From Narthecium ossifragum (Eukaryota; Streptophyta; Magnoliopsida; Dioscoreales; Nartheciaceae), in NCBI GenBank assembly GCA_963920575.1, contig OY986973.1, positions 11,167,395-11,231,394 of the forward strand: DNA of 64,000 nt, written 5' to 3'. Below the pieces are notes generated by a model. That model saw nothing but the letters and a program-made list of their open reading frames with translations, ran no database searches and was not told the origin of the DNA. Positions 20,473 through 32,710 of this stretch are shown in pieces (the first letter of the stretch is position 1; every line of letters begins with the position of its first letter). The translations under genes and the position numbers were made by a program.

Positions 20473-23400
20473 TATCGCGCTCTACCCGCAAAGGCCCAAC
20501 CGGGCCGGGCGACGTGAACCGGAACCTAACGAGGTGCGGAAAAGTTTTGGTGAGGGTTCCCACTAATCTATTGGTCTCCCTAAATAATTCATAAGCATCC
20601 TTATTAAAACAATTATCACAAATGTAAAATGATATAATAAAGATATAATTCAAAACCTCAAAATGGTTAACATTTATACATCATACTCCCTTAGGAGACT
20701 ATCTAATAAAAAGGGGTAAATAGACGATCATCACTCCTCAAGCACTGCTAGACGCCGCCGCGCCACCAAACACCTGCCCGGTAGGGGCCATTGAAGAAGA
20801 GCTAACGCATGCACCTGCAAAACGCAGCCTGGATAGGACTTAGCAACTAAACTCAGTAGGGAAACAACACTACGACTCACACAAGGAAGGAGGGAACACA
20901 ACAGTGTCGCCCTCAAGCAAGCCTGGGTGTACACAAGGGCCCCATAACCCCACCACGTGTCCCTAAATGCAGGAAACCAACACTAGAGACTCACAAGCAG
21001 GAAACTGGCACTGCTAGGCGGGAAATGACACCGCTGAGTAGGCACACCCTCTACTCAAGAGTCATAGAAGACTGGACACCTGTTACACCTTAGATCCGGC
21101 TCGAGGCCGACATCGATATAAACTAAATACTACCATCTGATCCTTTACCATGCTACCTGCCACGGTCCTAGAGCTAGATCAGAGCTACCCGAAAGCCTCG
21201 GATTGGCGATCAACCCATCGCCCATGCCCTATCCTTATGCATCTAATGAACTGTCATATGCATGCTCTGAACACACATAGGAAAGCAGATAAACATGCAA
21301 CATATGTGATGATAATAAACAAGGTCTGGACTCAGCACACAGCCGACCCCGGAGTGGTGAACAGGTAAATAAACCAAGGAACTGCTGCAGTGGTAACACC
21401 ACAAGCTTCCAGCCAGTTCGTAGAGAAAACATGCAATGGGAAGCAACCCCGACCAAACCAATAATAACCACGACAGTAAAGCAACACAGATATACTCGTA
21501 GTTATTTACAGCATACAATTATCAATATAGAAAACCTGGACTTCACAAACTATATCTACGGTGAAGTCGTATCCAAAACATCCGCCAAAAATCCTCGAAA
21601 AACATCTACTAATAGGATACATGCTTCCTAACATCATTGGCTATGTAACATGGAAGAAAACCAATCAAAAAACCATAAAGATCACTGTTCTAAGGCTGGC
21701 GGTCGATGTCACGGTCTACCTTGAGGAAGTGATGGTTGACGGTCGATCAACGGATCGACCGTGAGGTGTTATTCTGATGATTTTAAGGCTCACGGTCGAC
21801 CATAGAGACCGCAACGGTCTGTCGCGCCCCGACCCGTGAAAGTCCAACCGGGCCGGGCGACGCGAACCGGAACCGAACTAAATACGGAAATAAAGGCGAG
21901 GGGTTCCCTCTAACTTACTGGTTTCATTAAACAGTTCATAAGCACTCCTGAATAATACAATAATTTCAAACCTCAAAATAAATAATATAATAATCCAAAA
22001 CCTCAAAGGGGTTACAACAGTTTATACATCATACTCCCGTAGGAGACTAACTATAACAAAAGTGTAGGAAATGATCACCGATCCTCAGACACCGCCAGAC
22101 GCCGCCGCGCCACCAAACAACTGGCCGGTAGGGACTACTGAAGAAGAGCTGGCGCCTGCACCTGCAAAACGCAGCCCGGGTAGGAATGAGCATAAAACTC
22201 AGTAGGGTTCTACACTACGACACACAGAAGGAAGGGGAACACAAGAGTGTCGCCCTCAACTAAGACCTGGGTGTACACAAGGGCCCCATAGCCCCACCGC
22301 GTGTCCCTGAGGCCCACGAACATGGTCGCACTCAGTAGCAGGAAACAACACTGCTGGCCCACAAGCAGGGAACGACACTGTAGGCGGGAAATAGCACCGC
22401 TAAGTAGTCAACCTCTTTACTCAAGGGTCAACACAGTGGAACACCGGCTACACCTCAGCATCTTACTCAAGGCCGACACGACCTCTATAATCACCAAGCA
22501 ACATGTGTACCAGTCATCTAAGCCTATCATCAAGTTTGACTGGACACGACAATTCGAATCTGGACCAAGCTACCCAACCCCGGTCCTTGGGCTAAATCCG
22601 AGCTTCCAGCCTCGGGACGGCGATCCACAAATCACCCACGCCCTAACCTTATGCAACTAATACACAATAGAGAATGCATGCTATGAACATACACAAGTAA
22701 GAGAAATAGGCATGCAACAGTATGACAATGCAACATACAAGTTTACTGGATCGCTGCAGCGGTACTACTAACCGCTGCCAGCCGATCCGCAGTGGGTCCC
22801 GGCATTACGACGGTACCACGACCGTCAACCGCGGACTCCTGCAACGGGAAGCAACCCCGAAAACTTCGATGAATAGTAAAAATATAATATTATAATCCGA
22901 GCTTATAATATTATATTTAAATCACCAAAACATTCTCTACAAGCAGCTAGTTGACCCCGTCGATTCGACATCGGATTCAAGATCCAACTTAGAATCCAGT
23001 AGATCTACATGCCAGGATCAAAATATCCAAAATCTAGAAACATCCAACGATTGGATTAACAGGAAAACACTAATCAAAACCGCTAATCAAAACTAACTTA
23101 TCATTGCTTGCTGCAACGCAGCCCACCAGTGCGAAAATCATAATTAATTGTAGAAAAATCAGAAAATTATGAAATCAGTTGGGTTTGAGAGTAGATTCAA
23201 AGATCTACAACTCTTAAGTTCATCACAACCCAAGAACATGCACGTACTGGTCGGAAAACATGCCGCAAACCGGCTATTCTTCAAGAACAGCAGAAACCGG
23301 AAAATCCGAGATTAAACATGTGTAAATCCTACTAAAATCTCAACCAAAGTTCATGAAACTTAAACCAGAAATTATACTAAGCAACATGCATCCAAAAAAA

Positions 23401-24988
23401 TAAATACAACAAGGTCTAACGCTACTAACCAAGCAACCAAACCACGCCAGGGATCTTCCTCACGCCGCCACGGATCCAACGAGCTTTGAAACACCCAAAA
23501 CGGTGGCCGGAGGAGGGAGAACGGAGAAGAAGAAGGTGGCTACCCCGGAAGGAAAATAGAGGAAAAATAGAACCGCAGACGAAGAAGAAAGAAGGAAGAA
23601 GAAGAGAAGGAGGAGAGGAAGAGAAGAGGAAGAAGAAGGAAAGGGAAGGCCGGGGAAGGAGGGGAAAAGGGGAAGGAGAGTCCTCTCTCCTCTGACACAG
23701 AGAGCGACGGCCGTCTCGCAAGCTCAACTGCCATGACTTTCTGGTACATAAGGATCAATCTTCTTCTCAAAGAAGATCGATCTTCTTAATAAGAAAGATC
23801 GATCATAGAAGATCGATCCCCTTTGCCCAGAAAGCCAAACTTGGGCTAAACACAAGCCTAAGTTCGGATCTTCCGATCCCGGGTCCACCTAACCAGTCTA
23901 ATCAAACACTAACACAAATAAGGTCAGTGTGTGCATTCGCGGGTGTGAAACAAACCGACAAGGTGCAATTTACCAAATTGCTCTTGTGGTCCACAACGAG
24001 TCACGGGCCCGACCCAGGCGGTCGACCCAGGAATGGAGGGACAGGTCCTCACACGGTCGACCGTGGAGTCTGGCGATTGATCCGTGGATCGACCGCGAGG
24101 TACTATTCAGAAAAACTTTGTTCTGACATACGTTGGAATCAAATTCACCAAAATTCCTAGAAAAATCGAAAAAATGTGAAATCAATTGGATTTGAAAGTA
24201 AACTCAGAGATCGACAACCTTTATGTTGAAGACCAACTGAGATCAGACATGTAAAGTGCCACGAAAAAGGGCTCGAACATGCTGTTCCTGGGAAGAACAG
24301 AAATCCATAATTTTCTGAAGGAAAACTTGCTTAAATCCAACTTAAATCAAACCAAAATCCAACCAAACATAAATCAGATCTCCAGCAAGGTAAAAACAAT
24401 CATCTAGAATAAAGAAACAAGTGAATCAAATATCAAACCATCGTAGAACACTTAAACAAGGCTTAAGTGTAGAACCCTACCGTTCTATGCTAAACCAGGC
24501 GCTAAACCACTGGAAAGATGACATCCTCCTCCTCCTCCTCATCCTCAAGCTCGCCAGAGAAGCTACCGGAGCTCTCTCTCTCAAGGCCTCACTCACGACA
24601 AGAAGAAAGGAGGAGAAAGGAGAAGAAGGGCTGAGGGAAACAGGGGAAGGAAAAGAAAAGAAAGGAGAAGGGGAGGGGGTCTTTATAGCGGGTCGCGAAC
24701 CGACCTGCTACAGTGCCCAACCGACCTGCTACAGGTTCAGTGACTTGGCAAGCAAGATCTAATCTCTGCCGTCCGATTCGATCTTCCCTGATCGAGCTCC
24801 GGTCCTTCGATCGAGAACGCCTACAAAGATCTAATCAAAAACACATATCAATCCAATGCCGCGTGTGCACAACGCGAGTTTGAAACAAACCGACAATGCG
24901 CAATTTGCCAAATTACCCTTGCGGTCCACAACGAACCACGGACCCGACCTAGACGGTCGACCAAGGAGTAGAGGGACAGGTCCTTACA
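20473..24988 (-). repeat. Tekay-family solo LTR holding a second solo LTR
   Basis: Starts TATCGCGC and ends GGTCCTTACA, decayed forms of the family termini TGTCGCGCC and GGTCCTCACA (minus orientation). Flanks are GACGC (20468-20472) and TACGC (24989-24993); the uninterrupted unit elsewhere reads TATACGCTTTTAAA, which supports a 5-bp TACGC target. Without the nested LTR it is about 2.28 kb. No internal region, so a solo LTR left by recombination. The enclosed ORFs are not genes. Confidence 0.8.
21820..24053 (-). repeat. solo LTR nested in a solo LTR of the same family
   Basis: TGTCGCGCCCCGACCCG to GGTCCTCACA, 2234 bp, with exact 5-bp duplications CGGTC (21815-21819 and 24054-24058). Ends are better preserved than those of the surrounding LTR, which agrees with later insertion. 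It contains a purine-rich/pyrimidine-rich stretch at 23510-23690, AGATCGATCTT palindromes at 23749-23820 and the conserved hairpin near 22800-22830. Confidence 0.9.
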
Positions 24989-25164
24989 TACGCTTTTAAA
25001 TTTATGCCTCTGAAAAGATCCTATTCATATATGTCATCACTTTTCACGTTTAAATACGCGCCAAATTTGGAAAGTATATATGTAAATATCCCTAAAAAGT
25101 AGAGTAAAAAAAACAAGAAAAAGAAAAGGTGATTTAAGAGCTCAGATGTGCTGCTGTCGTCTAA
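24989..25164 (+). repeat. ~250-bp unit, copy 2 (right part)
   Basis: TACGCTTTTAAATTTATGCC to AGACATCAG, the intact version of the Pack-MULE and LTR target sites. Direct junction with copy 3. Confidence 0.75.
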
Positions 25165-25400
25165 TAGACATCAGAAAGATATTTTCATTTTTCAGTATCT
25201 ACTTCCTACATCCAAGGTGGTCAAACATAAATGAGAATATTAAAAGTTATGCTTTTAAATTTATGCCTATCAGGAGATCCCATTTATCTCATTATTTTTC
25301 ACGTCTAAATACGCACCAAATTTGGAAAGTATACATGTAAATATAAAAATAGCGTAAAAATACAAGAAAAAAAAAAGTGATTTAAGAGCTCAGATGTGTA
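25165..25400 (+). repeat. ~250-bp unit, copy 3
   Basis: AAAGATATTTTCATTTTTCA to GAGCTCAGATGTG, head to tail with copy 2 and free of insertions, giving the unit length directly. Diverged by scattered substitutions and small gaps. Confidence 0.75.
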
Positions 25401-26035
<635 letters not shown>

Positions 26036-26038
26036 TCC

Positions 26039-26948
26039 ATGGATGTTGAGAACGGGAACAAGGATGGCATGGCTCCTTCGAGGCCGGGGCTGAAGAAGCC
26101 TGAGGAGCTTGTAGGGTGGCTGTTGTTACTGGTCAGGCTGGCAGCTCTCTTGGCGACGATCAGCGCAACTCTTCTTATGGGACTCAACAAGGAAACCAAG
26201 AACACGGTTGTAGCAATAGTTGGCACCACTCCCATCGTTCAGGCCATTACTGCCAAGTTTCAGCATACCCCTGCCTTTGTGTGAGCTACTCCTACCTCTA
26301 CTTCTCTCTATACATACAACTGTTCTTGAGCATGGCTTGAACTAATTATTAAGCAAGATACCAATTCTAGCTGTTTCATATGCATATAGAGATGATGTTG
26401 TTTGTGGATGCATGCAGGTGTTTTGTTTTCGCCAATGGCATAGCCAGCGCTTGGAGTTTGATGGTGTTGGTGATCAAGTCCTTTCTTAGATGCAAAAACT
26501 TTGATATTTTGGTGCACCTCTCAGACATGGTATTTAATGTATACTCGGATTAATTTCTCCTATTATTCCTTCAGTAATAATCCAAAGTTTAATATAAAGC
26601 ATGTTGTTAGTATAATAAAATATTTGGGCTTTGGTCCACTGATGGGAGACATAGCCCAGAAGCTTGTTGGCACTAATTGGGCCATGTTCCACTAGCAACT
26701 TGGTTGACCTGTTGGCCGGCTGACAGGTGATGCTGGCTTTGGTGGCCTCCGGCGGTGGTGCAGCAGCCTTCATGGCAGAGCTCGGGAAGAACGGGAACAT
26801 ACACACAATGTGGAGCCCGGTGTGTGACAAGTTTGAAAGCTTTTGCCACCGCGGTGGATGGGCTATCGCCTCTTCGCTGCTCGGAGTTGGTCTCCTTGTG
26901 GCTCTCAATGTGCTTTCCACTCTTAATTTCTACAAGCAAAATGTGTAG
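26039..26948 (+). CDS. CASP-like membrane protein (CASPL1-type), three exons
   Basis: Exons 26039-26280, 26418-26529 and 26727-26948; introns begin GT and end AG, and phases join cleanly to a 191-residue protein, the usual length. Start ATG has G at +4. Four hydrophobic segments (about 24-45, 80-104, 115-137, 163-186) fit the MARVEL-like CASP fold. Family marks are present: Arg33 in segment 1 (VRLAALLA), MGLNKETKN, AKFQHTPAF before the first intron, Asp117 at segment 3, ELGKNGN and a loop Cys pair (Cys151, Cys158). CASP proteins form plasma-membrane scaffolds, for example at the Casparian strip; CASP-like members have varied or unknown roles. The QHTPAF motif recalls subgroup 1F, which is a guess. 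No stops or shifts: probably functional. Confidence 0.9.
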
Positions 26949-27136
26949 CCTGCCTTGGTAGATTAGGTGGCTCAATTGTAATCATGTGTGCGTTTTTATA
27001 TGCTAGATGGGCCTGCTGTTGGTCTGGAAAGCCCAATAATTATGCTCTAGCCCAGTGGTAACATAGGCCAATAACTATGCTGTAGCCTAGTTACCAACCT
27101 CACTGGATCGAGAGTGGAGTGCAAAGTTTATTTTAC
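26949..27136 (+). other. 3' flank of the CASP-like gene
   Basis: Presumed 3' UTR and spacer. Contains an imperfect ~37-bp direct repeat (GCCCAATAATTATGCT / GGCCAATAACTATGCT) at about 27030-27090. No other feature seen. Confidence 0.4.
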
Positions 27137-27265
27137 GGGTAATTTGTAATAGCATCAGTTTAACAAAAATTATCATGAAAAACCTCATTAGCTTAGTTTT
27201 TAAGGTGAAAACCCCATCGTGGTATTAATTGTCGCGTATTAATGATCTAAAAGTTGAAAATGCCC
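27137..27265. repeat. probable left terminal repeat of the KI-type MULE
   Basis: GGGTAATTTGTAATAG... with AAAACCCC and AAAATGCCCTTATTTGCC near its inner end, in the style of plant MULE ends. Its partner is outside the window. Confidence 0.45.
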
Positions 27266-27279
27266 TTATTTGCCGATGC

Positions 27280-27566
27280 TTTTTAGTTTCCGTCATCTCA
27301 TCTTCCTCCGATGATCCACCGCACGCGCGGGCATCTTTAGTTGTTGTCATTCCGTCTTCCTCCGATGATCCATCGCACGCACGAGCATATTTAGTTACCA
27401 TCGTCTCGTCTTCATCCGACGATCCACTGCGTACGAGAGGATCTTTAGTTGCCGTTGTCTCGCTTTCATCCGACGATCTACTGTGTATGCGAGCATCTTT
27501 AGTTGTCGTCGTCTTCCTGCGACGATCTAAAGCACGGTGAGCAGCTTTAGTTGCCGTCATCTTCGA
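27280..27566. repeat. subterminal ~54-bp tandem repeat
   Basis: Five to six diverged units, each with CTTTAGTTG, then TCGTCTTC and TCCGACGATC. As the unit is 18 codons long, both strands stay open (117 and 103 codons); the repeated SSEEDEMT-type peptide is probably an artefact. Subterminal tandem repeats are common in MULEs. Confidence 0.75.
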
Positions 27567-27884
27567 GAACCCTAACACGTGGCCGTTTCCTTGTTCATTC
27601 TCCCTTGTATGTATGATGATTCTTTATCATTTTTAAGGATGATTTCTTTCGTGGTTATAACTTTTGTGGTTGAAATCCTAAATTGGGTATTTATTGATGA
27701 TTTTGGCACTTTTTGAGTATTATTGTGTGCTTTGATTCATTTTTTGGTTGATTTCTTTTTTTTCATAATGCATTGTAATCCAAGTTTTCCATTTAAGGCT
27801 TCTAAAAAGCTGCATATCACCACTCTGTGATAAGTATGTCTATTGGCATGTAGCTCAAAGCATGCAAATAGTCTAGCAATATGA

Positions 27885-27950
27885 AAGATCAGAAAAATGA
27901 AAATGATCTGAAAGATGAAAATAGATCAAAGAGATGAAAATCAGGAAAAG
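27885..27950 (+). repeat. GAAAGATGAAAAT minisatellite, cluster 1
   Basis: About four degenerate units (AAAATGAAAATGATC, GAAAGATGAAAATAGATC, GAGATGAAAATC) just before the first transposase exon. Confidence 0.7.
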
Positions 27951-28789
27951 CCTTGTAGGTTTTTGTCGTCATCAGAAAAGGACGTTGATGACGGTTGGTT
28001 GGGATTGATCTATCACTCATGTGGGGCAGAAATTTGAAGGCGGTGTGATGGAGTTTAGATTGTGTTTTCTGAAGCAATCACTTACATCGGCCTACGGGAA
28101 TAAATTTATGAGAAATGAGTCTACTGCAGTCACAACAGAGTGCTCGAAGAAGGATAGTATTGGTTTTGATTGGATGGTGCACACTACTCATGAATCGATC
28201 AATGTTTTTTTTTATTTGAGGAAGCTTATTAACGTCCATACATGTGGAGTAACTTCCCGTGCATATAAGCATAATCGGATGAGCTCCAAGTTGGTTGCAA
28301 GTCTGATTGAAGACTAGGTGCTTGCTAAGACAGCGACACGTCCTATTGTCATAGTTCAGCAATTCACCACAAACTATGGTTTATATATATCTTCTGACCA
28401 CACATGGTCTGGCATCGAGATGGCCAAGAAGGGCGCTTTTGGTGATCATGATGAATCCTTTGGCGATTTATGTTGGTCTATGGTTGCAATTAATGCAAAT
28501 CCTGATTCTTGTTTTGCAATTGAAGTTGATGAGGATTCTAGCTATTTCAAAAGGATGTTTGTTGCTTTGAAGGGATGCACAGATGGTTTTAGATATTGTC
28601 AAATGTTGATTTTCCTTGATGGAATATATTTGAAGACAAAATTCAAAGGACATTTGCTGACTGCCACCGCCAAGGATAGCAACCAAGGTAAGAGTCCTAT
28701 CTTTAGCTTGTTCTGGCTTGATAAGTGTATGAACTTGTTTAATAGCTGACACTATCCCTGCCAATCCTGATATATATTGTTGTTTACCC

Positions 28790-28990
28790 TGAAAGATGAA
28801 AATGAATTAGAAACATGAAATTGCATCAACAAAGATGAAAATGAATCAAGAAAGATGAAAATGAATGACAAAGATGAAGATGAATCAACAGAGATTAAAA
28901 TGAATGACAAAGATGAAAATCAATGAGAAAGATAAAAATGAATGAGAAAGATAAAAATTGATCAGAAAGATGAAAATGAATTGAAAATGA
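28790..28990 (+). repeat. GAAAGATGAAAAT minisatellite, cluster 2 (in transposase intron)
   Basis: About eleven units separated by 4-8 bp spacers of the type GAATCAA/GAATGAC, filling a third of the intron between transposase exons 1 and 2. Confidence 0.85.
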
Positions 28991-29816
28991 TTACAATATT
29001 GCAGTTGTCAATTATATGTGAGACATATGCATGTTGGATTTTTATCTCTCTTATGATTACAGTATATATTGCAATTGTCAATTTTATCTTTACAAGGTTA
29101 TCACAACATAACACAATGAAAATTGATGCATTGAATTATTTTCATCTTTTCTGTTGTTTCACAGAATGCAAATCATTCTGATATTCAGGTCTTCATTTTT
29201 AGCTTTCCTGTTTACTCACTTTTATCTTTTCCACATTCAATTTTATAGGTCTATTTCCACTTGCATTTTCCATCATTGATTCTGAGAATAAAACTAATTG
29301 GTTTTGGTTTTTGGAATGTCTGAGAGAAATTTTATCAAATGATCGCATCATAACTTTTGTTTCAGACCGGAACGCTGGGCTTTTAATAGTTGTGTCCTTT
29401 GTGTTTCCAAGAAGCCCTCATACCTATTGTTTATTCCATTTGAAACAGAATTTGAGGGATGCCTATAGTCGTAGGCGCTGCAATGGTAAGTTCAAGGATG
29501 AAATGTGTTACAAGATTTGTGAATGTGCCTATGCTCCGACTGCTGAACATTATAAAAAAAGATTGATGAGTCCTTGGCTGAGGGTGGACGTATTGTGGAG
29601 AGTTTCTTGTTGAATCTACCAAATGAGTATTGGGTGAATGCCTATTTCAAAAAAAATAGGTATGGTGAGATGTGTTCCAGTGCCACCAAGTCCTTCAATT
29701 CATGGATTAAGAATGAAAGGTATCTTCCGATCACTAATATGGTGGACTTAAAACGGACAAAATTGATGCAACAATTGTCTGATACGTATGGTCTAAAGGA
29801 GATGATTCAAAATTAA

Positions 29817-29983
29817 TACAGCTCAAATAAGTATCCATGAATTGAATCTTACATTTTTCATTTTCATCTTTGATAATTGCAGTAAACCAATCAATTTTAT
29901 TTTCATGTTTGTTTAGTTATTTTCATTTTTCTGATGAGTTACATTGATATTTGTTGGTATTGACATTGTGTTTGCACATGCAG
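29817..29983 (+). other. probable transposase intron with reverse-oriented repeat motifs
   Basis: Between ATTCAAAATTAATAC and the acceptor TTGCACATGCAG. Carries ATTTTCATCTTTG and TTATTTTCATG, the complement of the minisatellite unit. The donor site is not clear. Confidence 0.5.
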
Positions 29984-30501
29984 ATAAGGGGGTTGCTTGC
30001 AATAAGTGGAAGTCTGTCATATGTCTAGAAATGGATCGGAGGATTAATGCATCCTTTGAGGAAGCAAAGACTTGGTTCGTCAAGAATTCTACCAGTATGC
30101 TATTCCAAGTTGAATCGAATCCGTCAGTTTCAGTTGATTTAGAGAAGATGACATGTTCATATCACCAATGGAAATTGAATGGTGTCCCATGCTCCCATGC
30201 AATCGCCTACGTCATGGTTTCTAGACAATACCTCAATTTGTTTGTGGATGTTTATTTCCACAAGTCATCATATACTATGTCTTATTCATATCCAATTTAC
30301 TCGGTTCCTACTATTGATAAGCCGGACCATGTGCCCACAGATGAAGCTGTAATTCTCCCTCCCTTATCCAAAAGGCCTCCATGGAGGTTGAGGAAGAAGA
30401 GGATGAGATCAAGGGGTGTGGATGTGAGAACCATGAAATGTTCACGCTGTGGTCTCGAGGAGAATCATAACTGGAAGACATGTACTGAACCATTGCAATG
30501 A

Positions 30502-31286
30502 AATGCTTGATTTAAATTTTGTATTGGAAGAAAATGAGTGAAATAATTTATCATTATTTGTATTTTTTGAAATTGTAATTTACATTTGTTACCTGGATTC
30601 TGATTTTATTCAACCAATTATGAACATTCTAGTTTTTCATCTTTTCTGTCAATTTTTATCTTTCTAATGTGCAATTGAGTCATTTCTATCTTTCCATGAT
30701 ATTACATGACATCACAGTCATACATGATATTCTGGATGCAATAATGCATTTTTTTTGCATGAGAAATGAATATGTTAATGTTCTTTCCACGATATTACAT
30801 GATTCATCGTCACTTAGGATTTTGACATAGGCATTTAGACCATAAAGATTTAGAAAGATGAAAAGTAGATTAGAAAGATGAAAATGATCAAAAAGATGAA
30901 AACATGTCAAAAAGATGAAAATACATGATGTTCATTTGAATCAATTTCATCTTTCCTGGATTATTATAGGACATGTTCATTGGATTTGTAACCCGTGTTC
31001 ATTTTCATCTTTCTAACGAAAACACAGAACCTCAATGTCATACTTGACTGGTTGATTCAATCTCATCATTCTAGATGTGACACAACACATGTCAATCAGA
31101 TGTAAATAGACAACTTCTTATTGCTGAAGGAATTGATTATATCACAATCAAACAATTTTCATCTTTCTGGTATCAATACATCTTAGACATGAGATACCAG
31201 TCAAATGTAACTATATCTTTGTGTTTACAACTTTGAAATCAACGTACAACTTCAAAATAAGAATGTAATTGTAACTCTATGAATGT
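30502..31286. repeat. spacer with minisatellite motifs in both orientations
   Basis: Non-coding. ATTTTCATCTTTC-type motifs at about 30635-30690, forward GAAAGATGAAAA at 30853-30920, and reverse motifs again at 30945-31175. No ORF on either strand beyond chance. Confidence 0.65.
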
Positions 31287-31291
31287 ACAAT

Positions 31292-32710
31292 CGATGTGTT
31301 GCGAACGTGTTGTTAAAACATTACAAATTCAATCAAATATTAAATGTATAATCCTTATTCAATCACTACACTATTAGGTAGAATAACGGTGATGTCTGGA
31401 GTCGAACCACAGAGAATTTACCAGGAAAGATTGAAATTAATTCTCAAAACTCTAAACCTAAGCAAAAGAAGCAATGATAGGTTTGAATTATCCTAAAACT
31501 ATCTAAGGAAAGCAATTAAATATGATCAATTCGAATCAATGGATAGGTGACTTAGGAATTACTTAATCCGCCCTAGTTTCGCCTTCAATCTTCTCTAGTT
31601 ATCCTCTTGTTCTCTTCTCCAAAAATTATGGATCATATGGCTACAAGCTCACATGAATCCCTAAAATAAAGTAAGTGTTTTCCAAAGGCATACTTTATAT
31701 TTGATTAACATAGCTTGTCTTCAGGTTAACCTTAACACAATCTATCATCACTAAGCATAAAGTATCTCATCGGGTATTCACAAATCACATTAAAACTATC
31801 TTATAGATCTCTATCATCAATCACCGAAATCAAGTAGGCCTAAAAATACTTCAAAGAACTCTGTTCCCTCAACTCTATTAATATTAAAATCAAATCCATA
31901 AGATCATATCTTGAGAATATTACGAAATTCAAATCAAAGAAGATAGAAATTTATGCTAGGGTTTCATGAATAATCCTAAGTACAATAATTAGCAACTCAT
32001 CTTTTGAATGAACGCCATCAACTTGGAATAGGAAGCTATCACAATCCGCATCATTGTTGTCTTCTCCTTAATTCCCTCTCCAAAGATAGTCAAAAAATGA
32101 GAAATTCAGATTGAATAACCCTATTTATAAGAGCACTCCCGAAATTAGAGTTTGAGTTGAGTTGGACTTCAATTACAACTCGGATTTCTTGAATTCTTTC
32201 TGGCAGTCTTATTTTGAGCGCACTGGGCCCAATCTATTCGGAAAATGAAACCTTGTCCAACACAAACATTATATATTAGGAAGTCCTCTATCATATCCTG
32301 AATATTTCCTAACATTTGAAGTTGTCCAGAATATTTGAAGAATATTCTTCTGAACGTCGACGGACCAGTTTTTCCGCCAGCTATATATCTTTATCTTCTT
32401 CAAAACTGGTATCAATTCATCAGGAGTCTCGTAAAAGTGTCCAATATGAAAGTTGTAGCTGCTGAAGTCTTCTATCATGTACTAAGCGTCCAAAATATTT
32501 GGATTTATACAAAATTTCTGGAGAATATTCTCCTCACAGACGTCGAAACAGTCTTTATCACATAAATTCATCTTTTTAACCTAATTTCTTGTATTTCTTC
32601 TCTAATCATGATTAAACCTGAAATCAACTAACAAACTATTAAATACAAACACTCTAGGTCTAACAAAGGTAATTTAAGGGCTTTCATTACGAATATTTAG
32701 TGACTCATCA
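31292..32710 (-). repeat. 3' LTR of A2
   Basis: CGATGTGTTG (T to C at the first base) to TGACTCATCA, 1419 bp. Retains the minus-strand TATAAATA box (32122-32129) that the 5' LTR has lost. Followed on the right by the polypurine tract AAGTTGGGGGTG read on the minus strand (32711-32722). Confidence 0.95.

Larger units (their letters stand above)
28018..30501 (+). pseudogene. Mutator-like transposase
   Basis: Cut-and-paste transposase. Exon 1 (about 28018-28687) has a MuDR-type N-terminal segment (VGQKFEGGVMEFRLCF), one in-frame TAG at 28315-28317, and the first catalytic Asp in MLIFLDGIYLKTKFKG. A GT-AG intron (28688-29248) joins in phase to exon 2 (GLFPLAFSIID, second Asp in FVSDRNAG, then HCLF-like TYCLFHLKQNLRD). 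A frameshift sits at the A7 run 29554-29560; the frame resumes with ESLAEGGRIVESF. The last exon starts after AG at 29983 and ends at 30501 with a SWIM-like CSYHQWKLNGVPCSHA, whose second Cys is Tyr, and a knuckle CSRCGLEENHNWKTC. Two disabling changes: pseudogene. Confidence 0.85.

Noticed and set aside
23425..23770. Arg/Glu- or Ser/Phe-rich ORFs
   Set aside because: Products of the purine/pyrimidine-rich block in a solo LTR; similar ORFs at 45704-46160, 53675-54278 and 61028-61525 are the same effect.
27225..27578. 117-codon acidic repeat protein (minus strand)
   Set aside because: Follows from the 54-bp repeat near the MULE end; the opposite strand is equally open and there is no conserved start or domain.
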